A stretch of DNA of 64,000 nt from Nocardioides sp. Root1257 (GCF_001425175.1 NZ_LMDV01000001.1:765454-829453), one strand, 5' to 3'; shown: positions 46,305-56,598, counted from the first letter of the stretch. A program made the numbers and translations. The notes: generated by a model from the letters alone, not told the origin.

Positions 46305-48182
46305 GTGGAGACGCTCGCGGTCCGGTTGGCGAACGCCGTGGCGCGGCGCGCCGACGCGGGCTGGACGTCGGCCGCCACCGCGGAGGCCGCACTGGCCGCG
46401 GTCGCCCCGGAGACCCCCGACGTCGACCTCGAGGCCGCACTGGGCACCATCGCCCACCAGTTCGGGCTCTCCCCCACCGACGCCGCGATCCTCGAGGTCG
46501 CCTCCCTGGCCGACCAGAGCGTCAGCGGCCACCTGCTGCTGGGCCTGCTGTCCGGTGACGCCGGCCCGGCCCGGCCGAGCGTGGCCATCGCCCTCGAGGT
46601 CGCCGGACTGCCCGCCGACGTCCGCGCCGCCCGCGCCCACCTCGGGCCGCGGTCGCCACTGGTCCACTACGGCCTGGTCGACACCTCGGGCACCGACGTC
46701 CTGCTCAGCCGACGGGTGGTGGTGGCCGACCGGGTCGTGGCCCACCTCTCCGGCGACGAGCTGCCGCCCCAACGACTGCTGACGCTCCTGCTCGACGCCG
46801 TACCGGTCGATGTCGAGGGCACCGAGCTGGTGGCGACCGCGCTCGGCTCCGGGCAGCGGCTGGTGTGGGTGCACGCACCCGGCGCCGGTGCCGGTGCCGC
46901 CATGGCCACCGCCGCGTGTCGCCGGCTGGGGGTCGCGCACGTGGTCGCCGACCTGGCTCGCCTCGACCCGGCCACGCCGGTCGACCAGGCGGTGCTGGAG
47001 ATCCTGCTGGAGGGCGGCCTGGCGGGCAGCGTCGTCGTGCTCGTGGGTGCGGAGCGTGCCCGCGCCGACGTCTACGCCCGCTCGGCGGTGCCGATCGTCG
47101 CCGTCAGCGCCGAGCCGTGGGACCCGTTGTGGCCGGCGGACCTGCCCCTGACCGTGCACGCGCCGCGCCTCTCGGTCGCGGAGCGCCAGGAACTCTGGGC
47201 GCCGGTGCTGGGCGATGCGGCGGCCAGCCGCGAGGTCAGCGGCATGCCGCTGTCGCCCGAGCAGATCGCGATCGTCGGCCGGCACGCGACCACGACCGCC
47301 ACGCTCCACGGCGAGAACGGCGTGTCCGCCGAGCGGGTGCGCCACTCGGCTCGCGAGCTGAGTCGCGGTCGCAGCGTGCGGGCGAACGCCGGCTCCTCGG
47401 TCACGCTCGACGACCTGGTGCTGCCGGCGGCCGCTCTCAGCGAGGTCCAGCGGCTGCTCGACTGGGCGCGCTACCGCGACGAGGTCACGGCGATGGGCCC
47501 GCTGCACGGCAAGGGGGGCAAGGGCATCGGCATCTGCGCCCTCTTCTCCGGTCCACCGGGGACCGGCAAGACGCTGGCCGCGCACGTGGTGGCCGACTCC
47601 CTGGGGATGGACCTCTACCAGGTCGACCTGTCCTCGATCGTGGACAAGTACATCGGCGAGACCGAGAAGAACCTCGAGCGGGTCTTCGTCGAGGCCGAGG
47701 CCACCAACGCGGTGCTGTTCTTCGACGAGGCAGATGCGCTCTTCGGCTCCCGCTCCGAGGTGAAGGACGCCAAGGACCGCTACGCCAACCAGGAGATCGC
47801 CTACCTGCTCCAGCGGATGGAGCAGTTCGACGGCATCACCGTGCTGGCGAGCAACCTGCGCGGCAACATCGACCCGGCGTTCGCCCGCCGGCTGCACTTC
47901 ATGGTCGCGTTCCCCGAACCCGACGAACCGACTCGCCAGCGGTTGTGGACCCACCACCTCGAGAGCCTCACGACCGACCCCGACGACCCCGTCGACGTCG
48001 AGCGGCTCGCCGGCGCGGTCGAGCTCGCCGGTGGCGACATCCGCAACATGGTCCTCACCGCCGTCTACGCCTCCGTCGCCGAAGGCGCCCCGCTCGGCAT
48101 GCGCCACGTCATCGACGCCGTGCACCGCGAGCACCTGAAGCTCGGCCGCCGGCCACCCGCCGGTCTCCCCGCCCGGTCTTGA
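46305..48182 (+). CDS. eCIS-type AAA+ ATPase
   Basis: 625 residues from a GTG. An N-terminal non-AAA part (about 1-370) with winged or helical character is followed by one AAA+ module: Walker A GPPGTGKT (416-423), Walker B LFFDEADALFG (D474, E475), second region GITVLASNLRGNID and sensor/arginine segment FARRLHFMVAFPEP. This layout is that of AAA ATPases linked to extracellular contractile injection systems (Afp15/PVC15 type), which are thought to load or assemble particles. It is the first gene of a four-gene cassette without structural injection-system genes. Confidence 0.82.
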   Translation: METLAVRLANAVARRADAGWTSAATAEAALAAVAPETPDVDLEAALGTIAHQFGLSPTDAAILEVASLADQSVSGHLLLGLLSGDAGPARPSVAIALEVAGLPADVRAARAHLGPRSPLVHYGLVDTSGTDVLLSRRVVVADRVVAHLSGDELPPQRLLTLLLDAVPVDVEGTELVATALGSGQRLVWVHAPGAGAGAAMATAACRRLGVAHVVADLARLDPATPVDQAVLEILLEGGLAGSVVVLVGAERARADVYARSAVPIVAVSAEPWDPLWPADLPLTVHAPRLSVAERQELWAPVLGDAAASREVSGMPLSPEQIAIVGRHATTTATLHGENGVSAERVRHSARELSRGRSVRANAGSSVTLDDLVLPAAALSEVQRLLDWARYRDEVTAMGPLHGKGGKGIGICALFSGPPGTGKTLAAHVVADSLGMDLYQVDLSSIVDKYIGETEKNLERVFVEAEATNAVLFFDEADALFGSRSEVKDAKDRYANQEIAYLLQRMEQFDGITVLASNLRGNIDPAFARRLHFMVAFPEPDEPTRQRLWTHHLESLTTDPDDPVDVERLAGAVELAGGDIRNMVLTAVYASVAEGAPLGMRHVIDAVHREHLKLGRRPPAGLPARS

Positions 48183-48238
48183 CCAGTGGGCCAATCCGAT
48201 CCGGCGGTGCCGTTCGGCAGACGGCGGGCGCCCGGGGG

Positions 48239-50293
48239 GTGGACAATCCGATCGTGACCGGTCCCAGCCACGCGACCCCGGATGTGGAGCAGCCCGCCCC
48301 GCAGCCCGCGCCCGTCGAGCCCGTCGGCGCCGCGGTCGCACCCGTGCCGCTCATGGTCGGGCACGCCGAGGATCGCGCCGAGTCCGACGCGGATGCGAGG
48401 GCCGACAGCGCCCTGTCCCGCCTGCGCCGGCTCGAGGGTGAGACCCACACCCACGGCCCGGGCTGCGACCACAGCACCATCTCCCGGGGCGAGGTACGCC
48501 GCAGCGCAGCGCCGCCGAGCGGCGCCCCCGTCGTGGGCTACGAGGGCGGCGCCCTCGACTCCGGCACCTCCGACGCGATCGAGTCCCGGCGCGGCTCCGG
48601 ACGCGCGCTCGACGCCGACGTACGCCGGCGCATGGAGACCGCGTTCAACACCAGCTTCTCGTCCGTGCGCATCCACGACGACTCCCAGTCCGCGAAGCTC
48701 AACAGCGCGGTCTCGGCGACGGCGTTCACGACCGGCAAGGACATCTTCTTCGGCCAGGGCGCCTACGCGCCCAACACCGCCCAGGGCGACAAGGTCCTCG
48801 CCCACGAGCTCGCGCACACCCTGCAGCCGGACGGCGGCGCCGCGCGCACGGTCGCTCCCGGCGTCTCGCCGAGGGCGCACGCGGCGATCGTGCGCAGCGT
48901 GGCCACCACCCACACGGTGCGGCGCGGCATCTTCGACTCCATCTTCGGCAAGAAGAAGCCCGCCCAGGCCCCGGCCCCGGCACCCGCTGCCGCCGCCAAG
49001 CCCGCGGCCGCGCCGTCGCCGCCACCGGGGTTCAAGGGCAAGGGCGGCGCCCTGCCCTCGACCGCGGCGGAGGGCGCCAAGGGCGGCATCGTCGGCGGTG
49101 TCGTCGGTGGTGCGGGCGCGGCCGGGCAGTTCGGCTCCGCCGCCGCCCCGATGCTCGGCGGCCTCACCGGTGGCGCGGCGGGCCTGCTGACGACGGCCGA
49201 CGCGATGATGGGGCTCAACAACGCCGACGACATGGCGGCGGAGGCCGCCGACTACGGCGACGCCGGCATGTGGAACCTCGCCGGCCGCAAGGGCAAGAAC
49301 CAGGGCATGCAGGCCCTCACGGGCGCCGCGAGCATGGCCAAGGGCGGCGTCGAGATGGGCTACCTGGCGAGCGCGGGCAGCGCCAACGTCGCGAAGTCGA
49401 TGGCGGCGGGTGCCGGCAACGCCACGCTCGGCGTTGCCGCCGGCGGCCTCGGTGTCGCCGTCGGCTCGCTCCAGACCGCGCAGGGCCTGTGGCGCAGCGG
49501 CAAGGCCGTCCAGAAGCTGTGCCGCCTGGCCTGGGGCCGCTCGAAGGAGATGTACAGCGAGCGCGGCAAGAGCTCCTGGAAGCCGGCCGTGCTGAGCGCC
49601 GAGAAGTTCAAGCTCGGCGTCGGCATCGTGAAGACCGCGCTCGGCGTGCTCGGCATCGCCGCAGGCGCCCTGCTGATCGTGAGCAACCCGATCGGTTGGG
49701 GCATCGGCATCGCCGCCGCCATCGCAGGTGGCGTGTACGCCGCCGGGAAGATCGCGGCGAAGATCTCGGACGCCAAGAACCGCACCCGGATCGCCGAGAA
49801 GATCGCGAACGGCGACGACGCCGACGTGATCGTCGGCGAGGGCACCACCAAGACCGTCGGTGAGGCGAAGAAGTCGGCCGCCTCGAAGACCACCCAGTCC
49901 AACAAGCGGTCGGACAAGAAGCACCCCGACGGCGAGAAGGGCGCGGACGAGCACCACGCCCGGAACGCCGCGATCGAGCGGGCCAACGAGGTCGCCCGCC
50001 TGGCGTCCAGCACGGCCGTCGTCGCCTCGGAGATGCGCGACCGGATGCTGTGGGCCGACGACAACGGCAACCAGCGAACCTGGCAGCTCCTGGAGAAGGC
50101 GGTCGGTGGCAACACCAAGACCGCCGCCGAGGACCAGAACGGCCTCGACATGACCTGGGCGAGCGAGTCCGACAAGGAGCTCTTCGACGCCTACATGCTG
50201 CTGAGCTCGATCAACGTCAGCCGCGAGGAGGCCGTCTCCCCGATGGGCCAGGAGCTGATCGAGAAGAAGCTGTCCAAGATGGAGTCGATGTAG
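48239..50293 (+). CDS. DUF4157 protein, putative eCIS cargo with HELAH zinc motif
   Basis: 684 residues from the GTG at 48239 (GTG at 48254 also possible). A Pro/Ala-rich leader (1-60) with a CxH cluster (THTHGPGCDH, 69-78) precedes DUF4157 (about 115-200): MRRR..ETAFNTSFSSVRIH, DIFFGQGAYAPNTAQG and HELAH (189-193), a zinc-protease motif. A Pro/Ala linker (about 240-265) leads to Gly/Ala-rich hydrophobic stretches (about 278-335 and 445-490) that could insert in membranes, then a charged helical tail. DUF4157 marks eCIS-associated effectors. Its toxic activity is unproven. Confidence 0.75.
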   Translation: MDNPIVTGPSHATPDVEQPAPQPAPVEPVGAAVAPVPLMVGHAEDRAESDADARADSALSRLRRLEGETHTHGPGCDHSTISRGEVRRSAAPPSGAPVVGYEGGALDSGTSDAIESRRGSGRALDADVRRRMETAFNTSFSSVRIHDDSQSAKLNSAVSATAFTTGKDIFFGQGAYAPNTAQGDKVLAHELAHTLQPDGGAARTVAPGVSPRAHAAIVRSVATTHTVRRGIFDSIFGKKKPAQAPAPAPAAAAKPAAAPSPPPGFKGKGGALPSTAAEGAKGGIVGGVVGGAGAAGQFGSAAAPMLGGLTGGAAGLLTTADAMMGLNNADDMAAEAADYGDAGMWNLAGRKGKNQGMQALTGAASMAKGGVEMGYLASAGSANVAKSMAAGAGNATLGVAAGGLGVAVGSLQTAQGLWRSGKAVQKLCRLAWGRSKEMYSERGKSSWKPAVLSAEKFKLGVGIVKTALGVLGIAAGALLIVSNPIGWGIGIAAAIAGGVYAAGKIAAKISDAKNRTRIAEKIANGDDADVIVGEGTTKTVGEAKKSAASKTTQSNKRSDKKHPDGEKGADEHHARNAAIERANEVARLASSTAVVASEMRDRMLWADDNGNQRTWQLLEKAVGGNTKTAAEDQNGLDMTWASESDKELFDAYMLLSSINVSREEAVSPMGQELIEKKLSKMESM

Positions 50294-50296
50294 CCG

Positions 50297-50830
50297 GTGG
50301 ACGCCGCACCGCTCGATCCGGCGGAGGACCCGGCGTACGAGCTCCTCGGCCTGCTGGGTGAGGAGCTCGCCTCGGGCGACATCGACAACCGTCTCGTCGC
50401 CGCCGAGGGCCTCGCCCCGGCGCAGCTGGTGATCCCCCTGGTCGCCGACGGCGGCGAGGTCGCGGTCATCAACCTGTGCTTCCTCCCGGAGCACGACCTG
50501 CCGGCCGTCCTGCAGTACATCGTCGCCCTCGAGTACGACGTCGCGCCCGACGCCGTCGAGACCACGGCCCGCTTCCTGCACATGGTCAACTCGAGCCTCC
50601 CGCTGACGGGGTTCGAGCTCGGCGAGTCGGTCTCGGCTGTCGTGTTCCGCTATCTCCAACCCGTCTCGGTCCAGCCGCTGGTCACCGAGGTTGTCCTCTG
50701 GCCGCTGTCGATGATCTTCCACGCCGTGACCCGCTTCAGCCCGCTCATCGCCCGGGCCTGCGCCGGGGCGTCGATGGACGAGCTGGTGTCGGGCTACGGC
50801 CTCGCGATGGCGGAGCTCTACCGCTCATGA
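50297..50830 (+). CDS. Small acidic protein, possible YbjN/CesT-like chaperone
   Basis: 177 residues from a GTG three bases after the previous stop. Acidic, with an alpha-beta pattern (LVIPLVADGGEVAVINLCFL, FLHMVNSSLPLTGFELGESV, AVVFRYLQPVSVQPLVTEVV) recalling the YbjN/type III chaperone fold. Chaperones of this fold bind effector N-termini. Its place between two candidate cargo genes suggests it stabilises or delivers one of them. The next gene overlaps its stop (ATGA). Confidence in the fold is low. Confidence 0.5.
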   Translation: MDAAPLDPAEDPAYELLGLLGEELASGDIDNRLVAAEGLAPAQLVIPLVADGGEVAVINLCFLPEHDLPAVLQYIVALEYDVAPDAVETTARFLHMVNSSLPLTGFELGESVSAVVFRYLQPVSVQPLVTEVVLWPLSMIFHAVTRFSPLIARACAGASMDELVSGYGLAMAELYRS

Positions 50831-52797
50831 CCAGCACCTCGGTCGAGAAGGACACCGCCACCCCCGAGCCGGCGGCGGCGGACGTCGCCCCGGCGATGGA
50901 GCCGGCGGTCGGGCCCGCGGCGCCGATGCCGATGCCGGTGCTCGGGCGCGACGAGCCCGTCGCCGCGAACGCCGAGCGGCAGCCACAGCTCTCGGGCCAG
51001 ATGAACATGAACCCGAAGACCCTCGACGAGCTGTTGAAGTGCAACAACGTCAACATCCGCTTCCTCGCGCAGCAGACCTCGCCGAAGGGGCCGCTGCGCG
51101 ACATCCTGGTCGGCGCCTTCGAGGCCGACTGGTTCCGGGCGAAGTCGTGCCTGGTCTTCGACAAGTGGCCGGGCGACGTCGTGCCGCGCTTCACCCACGA
51201 GTTCTCCCTGATGCTGATGACCGCGCTGACGTCGTACCGCGGCGAGGTCCACAAGGCCGTCATGCCCCTGGCCCAGAAGGCGGTCCGCAAGCAGCTCGAC
51301 GAGCGCGCCCGGCAGCTCGAGGGCAACGCCGCGCTCGCGTCCAGCCTCACCCAGCAGCGGATGATCCCGGGCGTCAAGCAGATCGACTTCAAGGGCTCCG
51401 TCGGTGCCGACACCGTCACCTCCGACGTCGACGTGTCGACCGGCGGCGCCAACTCCGAGCTCGGGGTGCGGGCCTACAACGAGGCGTTCCGCGAGTTCAT
51501 GGACCTGACCTTCGACCCCGGCACGGTCTTCGACCTCAACGTCTACGCGATGGACTTCATCCACGGCAAGACCGACGCCGCGGACCAGAAGTCCTTCACC
51601 GTCAAGTCGGAGAACCCCGAGAAGCCCGAGGCCGAGGACGCGGCCGCCCGCGACCGCGAGCAGGACATCTGGGCCTTGGTCCACGTCGCCCGCTACATGC
51701 CCGACGACGGCGACTGGGACGACTACGTCGTGCAGACGATCTCGGGGATCAGCGATGCCAAGCAGCAGGCCGAGCAGAAGGCCCGCCTGGACGCGGCCCG
51801 CAAGCGCGCCAAGGGCTTCGAGGAGCGGCTGGTCGGCATGATGGTCCACCTCGAGGAGGACCTGATGCTGACGGAGAAGCAGCTCGAGGGCTCCTCGTGG
51901 GACGACGAGGACAACAAGGCCTACCTCCAGGGCGCGCTGCGGATGCGTGCGGCCAACAAGCTCTACGAGGACAAGCTCCTGCAGGTCAAGGAGCTCCGCA
52001 CGCAGATCGCCGAGATGCGCACGTCGATCACCCAGGGCAAGCAGGGCGCCGACCCCGAGCGGCTCAAGCTGCTGGTCTCGCGACTCTCCGGTGAGCTCTC
52101 GATGGCCCAGCTCTACGCCAACGAGGTCTACGGCACCGGCGGCGCGACGGTGCACGCCGTGATGGGCATGCAGGTCAAGAAGAAGCTCAGCGCCGAGCGC
52201 GGGCACGACGTCGAGGCGATCATCCCCGTCCAGGAGTGGTACCAGGCGTTCACCGACAACCTGGGCGACGTGCTCAAGGACTTCGAGCACTACGGCAAGG
52301 GGCACGGCGGGCACGAGGCCGACCACTGGTACGCCGCGTTCAAGATGGGCAAGTACGCCGACCGCATGGTCGACGCGCTCCCCCACCTCGCCGAGGGCGG
52401 CATGATCACCCAGACCGATGCCGCGACGCTCGCGAAGGACGCCGACGTCGAGGCGCTGCGCACGCTCTCGACCCACCACGTCAAGGAGAAGAGCGGCGCC
52501 TCGAAGGACGACCCGGCGAAGCTGAAGCAGCACACCTACTTCGGGAAGATGACCGCCGACTCCCTCAAGGACCTGCGGACGGCCGCGCTCAACGTCGGCG
52601 CCAGGGTGCGTCAGATGGTGGCGGGTGCGCAGTCGGCGCCGATCGTCGACCCGTCCGCCGCGCCACCAGCGCCCGTGCCGGAGAAGGCCCCGACCACGGC
52701 GGCGTCCGGCGCCAGCCTCCGGCTGGCGGCGCAGGCCGCCCGGGCGCAGGACCTCCTCGAGGAGATCGAGGACGAGGCCGAGGACATGGAGCCCTAG
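50827..52797 (+). CDS. Putative cargo with nucleotidyltransferase-like motif
   Basis: 656 residues from the ATG at 50827, overlapping the previous stop. A Pro/Ala-rich N-terminus (1-55) is followed by a helical region. G190-S191 ... S199-D200-V-D202 (FKGSVGADTVTSDVDVSTGG) then D236 in VFDLNVYAM resemble the pol-beta nucleotidyltransferase signature (GS-xn-[S/T]DxD and a later Asp on a strand). A long coiled coil (about 310-430) and a basic helical C-terminus follow; the last 50 residues are acidic. The UUG-like Asp pattern could be chance. It is unlike any gene in the rest of the window. Confidence 0.6.
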   Translation: MTSTSVEKDTATPEPAAADVAPAMEPAVGPAAPMPMPVLGRDEPVAANAERQPQLSGQMNMNPKTLDELLKCNNVNIRFLAQQTSPKGPLRDILVGAFEADWFRAKSCLVFDKWPGDVVPRFTHEFSLMLMTALTSYRGEVHKAVMPLAQKAVRKQLDERARQLEGNAALASSLTQQRMIPGVKQIDFKGSVGADTVTSDVDVSTGGANSELGVRAYNEAFREFMDLTFDPGTVFDLNVYAMDFIHGKTDAADQKSFTVKSENPEKPEAEDAAARDREQDIWALVHVARYMPDDGDWDDYVVQTISGISDAKQQAEQKARLDAARKRAKGFEERLVGMMVHLEEDLMLTEKQLEGSSWDDEDNKAYLQGALRMRAANKLYEDKLLQVKELRTQIAEMRTSITQGKQGADPERLKLLVSRLSGELSMAQLYANEVYGTGGATVHAVMGMQVKKKLSAERGHDVEAIIPVQEWYQAFTDNLGDVLKDFEHYGKGHGGHEADHWYAAFKMGKYADRMVDALPHLAEGGMITQTDAATLAKDADVEALRTLSTHHVKEKSGASKDDPAKLKQHTYFGKMTADSLKDLRTAALNVGARVRQMVAGAQSAPIVDPSAAPPAPVPEKAPTTAASGASLRLAAQAARAQDLLEEIEDEAEDMEP

Positions 52798-54155
52798 GCG
52801 GGACCGACCACCGCGAGGATCTCGGGACGGCCGAACACCTCGCGGGCGACGTCGCGGACCTGCTCGACGGTGACCTCGTCGATGCGCCGCATCACCTCGT
52901 CGATGCCGAGCAGCTCGTCGTGGACCAGCTCGGCCTTGCCGATGCGGGACATCCGCGACGCGGAGTCCTCGAGCCCGAGCACCAGGCCGCCACGCAGCTG
53001 ACCCTTGCCGCGGGCCAGCTCCTCCTCGGTGATGCCGTCGTGCACCACCTTCGCCAGCTCGTCCCGCACCACGGCGAGCACCTCGTCGAGTCGGTTGGGC
53101 AGGCAGCCCACGGAGACCCCCACGAGTCCGGAGTCGGCGTGGTGGGACGAGAACGAGAAGACCGAGTAGGCCAGGCCGCGGTGCTCGCGCACCTCCTGGA
53201 AGAGCCGGCTCGACGTACCGCCGCCCAGCGCCGTGTTGAGGACCCCCAGCGCGAACCGACGGTCGTCGTCACGCGCCAGACCCTCCATGCCGAGCACCAG
53301 GTTGACCTGCTCGAAGGGGCGGGTGGCCTCGATCTGGCCGGGCCGGACCCGCTTGCGGCCTCCGTGACGCGGAGGCACCGGGGCCTCCTCGACGTCCAGC
53401 CAGCCGTTGCGGCCGAACGCCTTGCGGACCTGGCGGACCAGGACGTTGTGGTCGACGTTGCCGGCGGCGGCGACGACGATGTTCGCGGGCCGGTAGTGGC
53501 GCCGGTAGAAGCGCTCGACCTGGGCGCGCGTCAGGGCCTCGATCGACGCCTCGGTGCCGGCGATCGAGCGGCCCAGCGGGGTGTCGCCCCAGGCCTGGGT
53601 CGCGAAGAGGTTGTGGACGACGTCGTCGGGGTCGTCGTCGTGCATCGCGATCTCGTCGAGGATGACGTCGCGCTCGGCCTCGACGTCCTCAGCCGCCAGC
53701 GTCGAGCTCGTGATCATGTCGCCGAGCACGTCCACGGCCAGAGGCAGGTCCTCGTCGAGGACGCGCGCGTGGAAGCAGGTGTACTCCTTCGCGGTGAAGG
53801 CGTTGAACTCCCCGCCCACGGCGTCCAGCGCCACGGAGATGTCCAGCGCGGACCGCTCCGGGGTGCCCTTGAAGAGCAGGTGCTCGAGGAAGTGCGAGCA
53901 GCCGTGCAACGCCGGCGACTCGTCGCGCGAGCCGACCCCCACCCACACACCGATCGCGGCCGAACGCACGCCGGCCTGCTTCTCGGTGATGATCCGCAGC
54001 CCGCTGCGCAGCGTCGTACGACGCACCCGCGAGGTCACCTGGCCGGCGGCGTCACGCTCGGTGACGAGGGTGGCGGTGGTCTGGGCCCTGGTCTGAGAAG
54101 GCGTCGACCCGCCCGAAGCGGACTTCGAGCGGGTCGACGATGAAGCGTTGGTCAC
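52794..54155 (-). CDS. M16-family metalloprotease (mitochondrial processing-peptidase-like)
   Basis: 453 residues. Inverted zinc motif HFLEH (H88, E91, H92) with the downstream glutamate in [15 protein letters not shown] [17 protein letters not shown]. The C-terminal half is the second M16 fold ([20 protein letters not shown]). GTG at 54155 overlaps the pnp TGA, the usual pnp-M16 pair in Actinobacteria. The 3' end shares CTAG with the convergent cargo gene. Confidence 0.94.
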   Translation of the reverse strand: MTNASSSTRSKSASGGSTPSQTRAQTTATLVTERDAAGQVTSRVRRTTLRSGLRIITEKQAGVRSAAIGVWVGVGSRDESPALHGCSHFLEHLLFKGTPERSALDISVALDAVGGEFNAFTAKEYTCFHARVLDEDLPLAVDVLGDMITSSTLAAEDVEAERDVILDEIAMHDDDPDDVVHNLFATQAWGDTPLGRSIAGTEASIEALTRAQVERFYRRHYRPANIVVAAAGNVDHNVLVRQVRKAFGRNGWLDVEEAPVPPRHGGRKRVRPGQIEATRPFEQVNLVLGMEGLARDDDRRFALGVLNTALGGGTSSRLFQEVREHRGLAYSVFSFSSHHADSGLVGVSVGCLPNRLDEVLAVVRDELAKVVHDGITEEELARGKGQLRGGLVLGLEDSASRMSRIGKAELVHDELLGIDEVMRRIDEVTVEQVRDVAREVFGRPEILAVVGPA

Positions 54156-56407
54156 TCGGCGGCTTCCGCACCTTCGTCGGCGCTGTCAGCGTCGTCGGCG
54201 CCAGCCTCGTCCTTCTCGACGTACGGGACCAGCGACAGCTTGCCGCGGTCGTCGATCTCGGCGATCTGGACCTGGATCTTCTGGCCCACGGAGACGACGT
54301 CCTCGACCGCGTCGACGCGCTTGCCGCCCGCGAGGTCGCGCAGCTTGCTGATGTGCAGCAGCCCGTCCTTGCCCGGCATCAGCGAGACGAACGCACCGAA
54401 GTTGGTCGTCTTGACGACCGTGCCCAGGTAGCGCTCGCCGACCTCCGGCATCGTCGGGTTCGCGATCGCGTTGATCGCGGACCGGGCGGCGTCAGCGGCC
54501 TCGCCGTTGGTGGCACCGATGTAGATCGTGCCGTCGTCCTCGATCGAGATCGACGCACCGGTGTCGTCCTGGATCTGGTTGATCACCTTGCCCTTCGGGC
54601 CGATGACCTCGCCGATCTTGTCCACGGGCACCTTGATGGTGATGATCCGCGGGGCGTGGACCGACATCTCCTCGGGCGCGTCGATGGCCTCGGCCATCAC
54701 GTCGAGGATCGTCATCCGGGCGTCCTTGGCCTGGTTCAGCGCCGCAGCGAGGACCTCGGCCGGGATGCCGTCGAGCTTGGTGTCGAGCTGGAGCGCGGTG
54801 ACGAACTCCCGGGTGCCGGCGACCTTGAAGTCCATGTCGCCGAAGGCGTCCTCGGCACCGAGGATGTCGGTCAGCGCGACGTACTGCGTCTCGCCGTCGA
54901 CCTCGCCGGAGATGAGGCCCATCGCGATGCCCGCGACGGACGCCTTGAGCGGCACACCCGCCTGGAGCAGCGCGAGGGTCGAGGCGCAGACCGAGCCCAT
55001 CGAGGTGGAGCCGTTGGAGCCCATGGCCTCGGAGAGCTGACGGATCGCGTAGGGGAACTCCTCGCGGTCCGGCAGCACGGGGAGCAGCGCACGGCGCGCG
55101 AGCGCACCGTGGCCGACCTCGCGGCGCTTCGGGGAGCCGACGCGGCCGGTCTCGCCGGTGGAGAACGGCGGGAAGATGTACTTGTGCATGTAGCGCCGGT
55201 GCTTCTCCGGCGACAGCGTGTCGAGCTGCTGCTCCATCTTGAGCATGTCGAGGGTGGTGACGCCCAGGATCTGGGTCTCGCCACGCTCGAACAGCGCGGA
55301 GCCGTGCACCCGCGGGATCACGCCGACCTCGGCGTGCAGCGGACGGATGTCGGCGAGGCCGCGGCCGTCGATGCGCACCTTGTCGCGCAGCACGCGCTCG
55401 CGCACGACCTGCTTGTTGACCGAGCGGAACGCCGCACCGATCTCCTTCTCGCGACCCTCGAACTGGCCGGAGAGCTGCTCGAGCAGCGCCGCCTTGAGCT
55501 CGTCGGTCTTGGCCTCGCGCTCCTGCTTGTCGCCGATCGTCATCGCGGCGGTGAGGTCTGCCTTCGCGGCGGCCTCGACGGCGGCGAACACGTCGTCCTC
55601 GTAGTCGAGGAAGATCGGGAAGTCCTGGACGGGCTTCGCGGCGACGTTGGCCAGCTCCTGCTGGGCCTCGCACAGCTGCTTGATGAACGGCTTCGCGGCG
55701 TCCAGACCGCCGGCGACGACCGCCTCGGTCGGAGCCTGCACGCCACCCTGGACCAGGGTGTAGGTCTGCTCGGTGGCCTCGGCCTCGACCATCATGATCG
55801 CGACGTCACCGGTCTCGGTGACCCGGCCAGCCACCACCATGTCGAAGACGGCGTCCTCGAGCTGGCTGTGGGTCGGGAACGCGACCCACTGGCCCTCGAT
55901 CAGGGCGACGCGGACGCCACCGACCGGGCCGGAGAACGGCAGGCCGGAGAGCTGGGTCGAGATCGACGCGGCGTTGATCGCGAGGACGTCGTAGGGCACG
56001 TTCGGGTCGAGCGCCATCACGGTGATGACGACCTGGACCTCGTTGCGCAGACCCTTCTTGAAGGTCGGGCGCAGCGGGCGGTCGATCAGGCGGCAGGTGA
56101 GGATCGCGTCCTCGCCCGGCCGGCCCTCGGAGCGGAAGAACGAGCCGGGGATCTTGCCCGCGGCGTACATCCGCTCCTCGACGTCGATCGTCAGGGGGAA
56201 GAAGTCGAAGTGGTCCTTGGGGTGCTTGCCGGCCGTGGTGGCCGACAGCAGCATGGTGTCGTCGTCGAGGTAGGCGGTCACCGCACCGGCGGCCTGCCGG
56301 GCCAGCAGCCCGGTCTCGAACTTCACCGTGCGCTGCCCGAACTTGCCGTTGTCGAGAACCGTCTCGACGGCAGAGATCACGGGCTCGTTGGACGTGGATT
56401 CAGTCAA
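54152..56407 (-). CDS. pnp: Polyribonucleotide nucleotidyltransferase
   Basis: 751 residues from a TTG at 56407 preceded by AGGGA (GGGAACGACCC); the open frame to 56488 is longer than needed. Two RNase PH domains, a KH domain ([20 protein letters not shown]) and an S1 domain ([20 protein letters not shown]) end in an acidic tail. It degrades RNA phosphorolytically. A hairpin in the 5' leader recalls known pnp autoregulation. Confidence 0.96.
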   Translation of the reverse strand: MTESTSNEPVISAVETVLDNGKFGQRTVKFETGLLARQAAGAVTAYLDDDTMLLSATTAGKHPKDHFDFFPLTIDVEERMYAAGKIPGSFFRSEGRPGEDAILTCRLIDRPLRPTFKKGLRNEVQVVITVMALDPNVPYDVLAINAASISTQLSGLPFSGPVGGVRVALIEGQWVAFPTHSQLEDAVFDMVVAGRVTETGDVAIMMVEAEATEQTYTLVQGGVQAPTEAVVAGGLDAAKPFIKQLCEAQQELANVAAKPVQDFPIFLDYEDDVFAAVEAAAKADLTAAMTIGDKQEREAKTDELKAALLEQLSGQFEGREKEIGAAFRSVNKQVVRERVLRDKVRIDGRGLADIRPLHAEVGVIPRVHGSALFERGETQILGVTTLDMLKMEQQLDTLSPEKHRRYMHKYIFPPFSTGETGRVGSPKRREVGHGALARRALLPVLPDREEFPYAIRQLSEAMGSNGSTSMGSVCASTLALLQAGVPLKASVAGIAMGLISGEVDGETQYVALTDILGAEDAFGDMDFKVAGTREFVTALQLDTKLDGIPAEVLAAALNQAKDARMTILDVMAEAIDAPEEMSVHAPRIITIKVPVDKIGEVIGPKGKVINQIQDDTGASISIEDDGTIYIGATNGEAADAARSAINAIANPTMPEVGERYLGTVVKTTNFGAFVSLMPGKDGLLHISKLRDLAGGKRVDAVEDVVSVGQKIQVQIAEIDDRGKLSLVPYVEKDEAGADDADSADEGAEAAE

Positions 56408-56598
56408 GGGTCGTTCCCTGTTCTGTTCACGGAGCCGCCGTTGCTGCCGGTCTTCGATCGAGGCCCACGCTGCTACAGCGGAAGCCACTACCGAGGACCG
56501 GGACAGCCGAGGCGGTCGGCTCCTGGGGGTAGTACTCGGATTCAGTTGTCGTACGACGTCGAGACTATCGACGTTGGTCCGTTATGCGGAAACGCGCC

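Noticed and set aside
48065..50722. 885-codon open frame on the minus strand
   Set aside because: It is the antisense shadow of the DUF4157 and chaperone-like genes; its composition (Arg, Val, Gly-rich) matches no protein family.
46305..52797. Complete contractile injection system or prophage
   Set aside because: No sheath, tube, spike, baseplate, integrase or lysis gene was found in the window.
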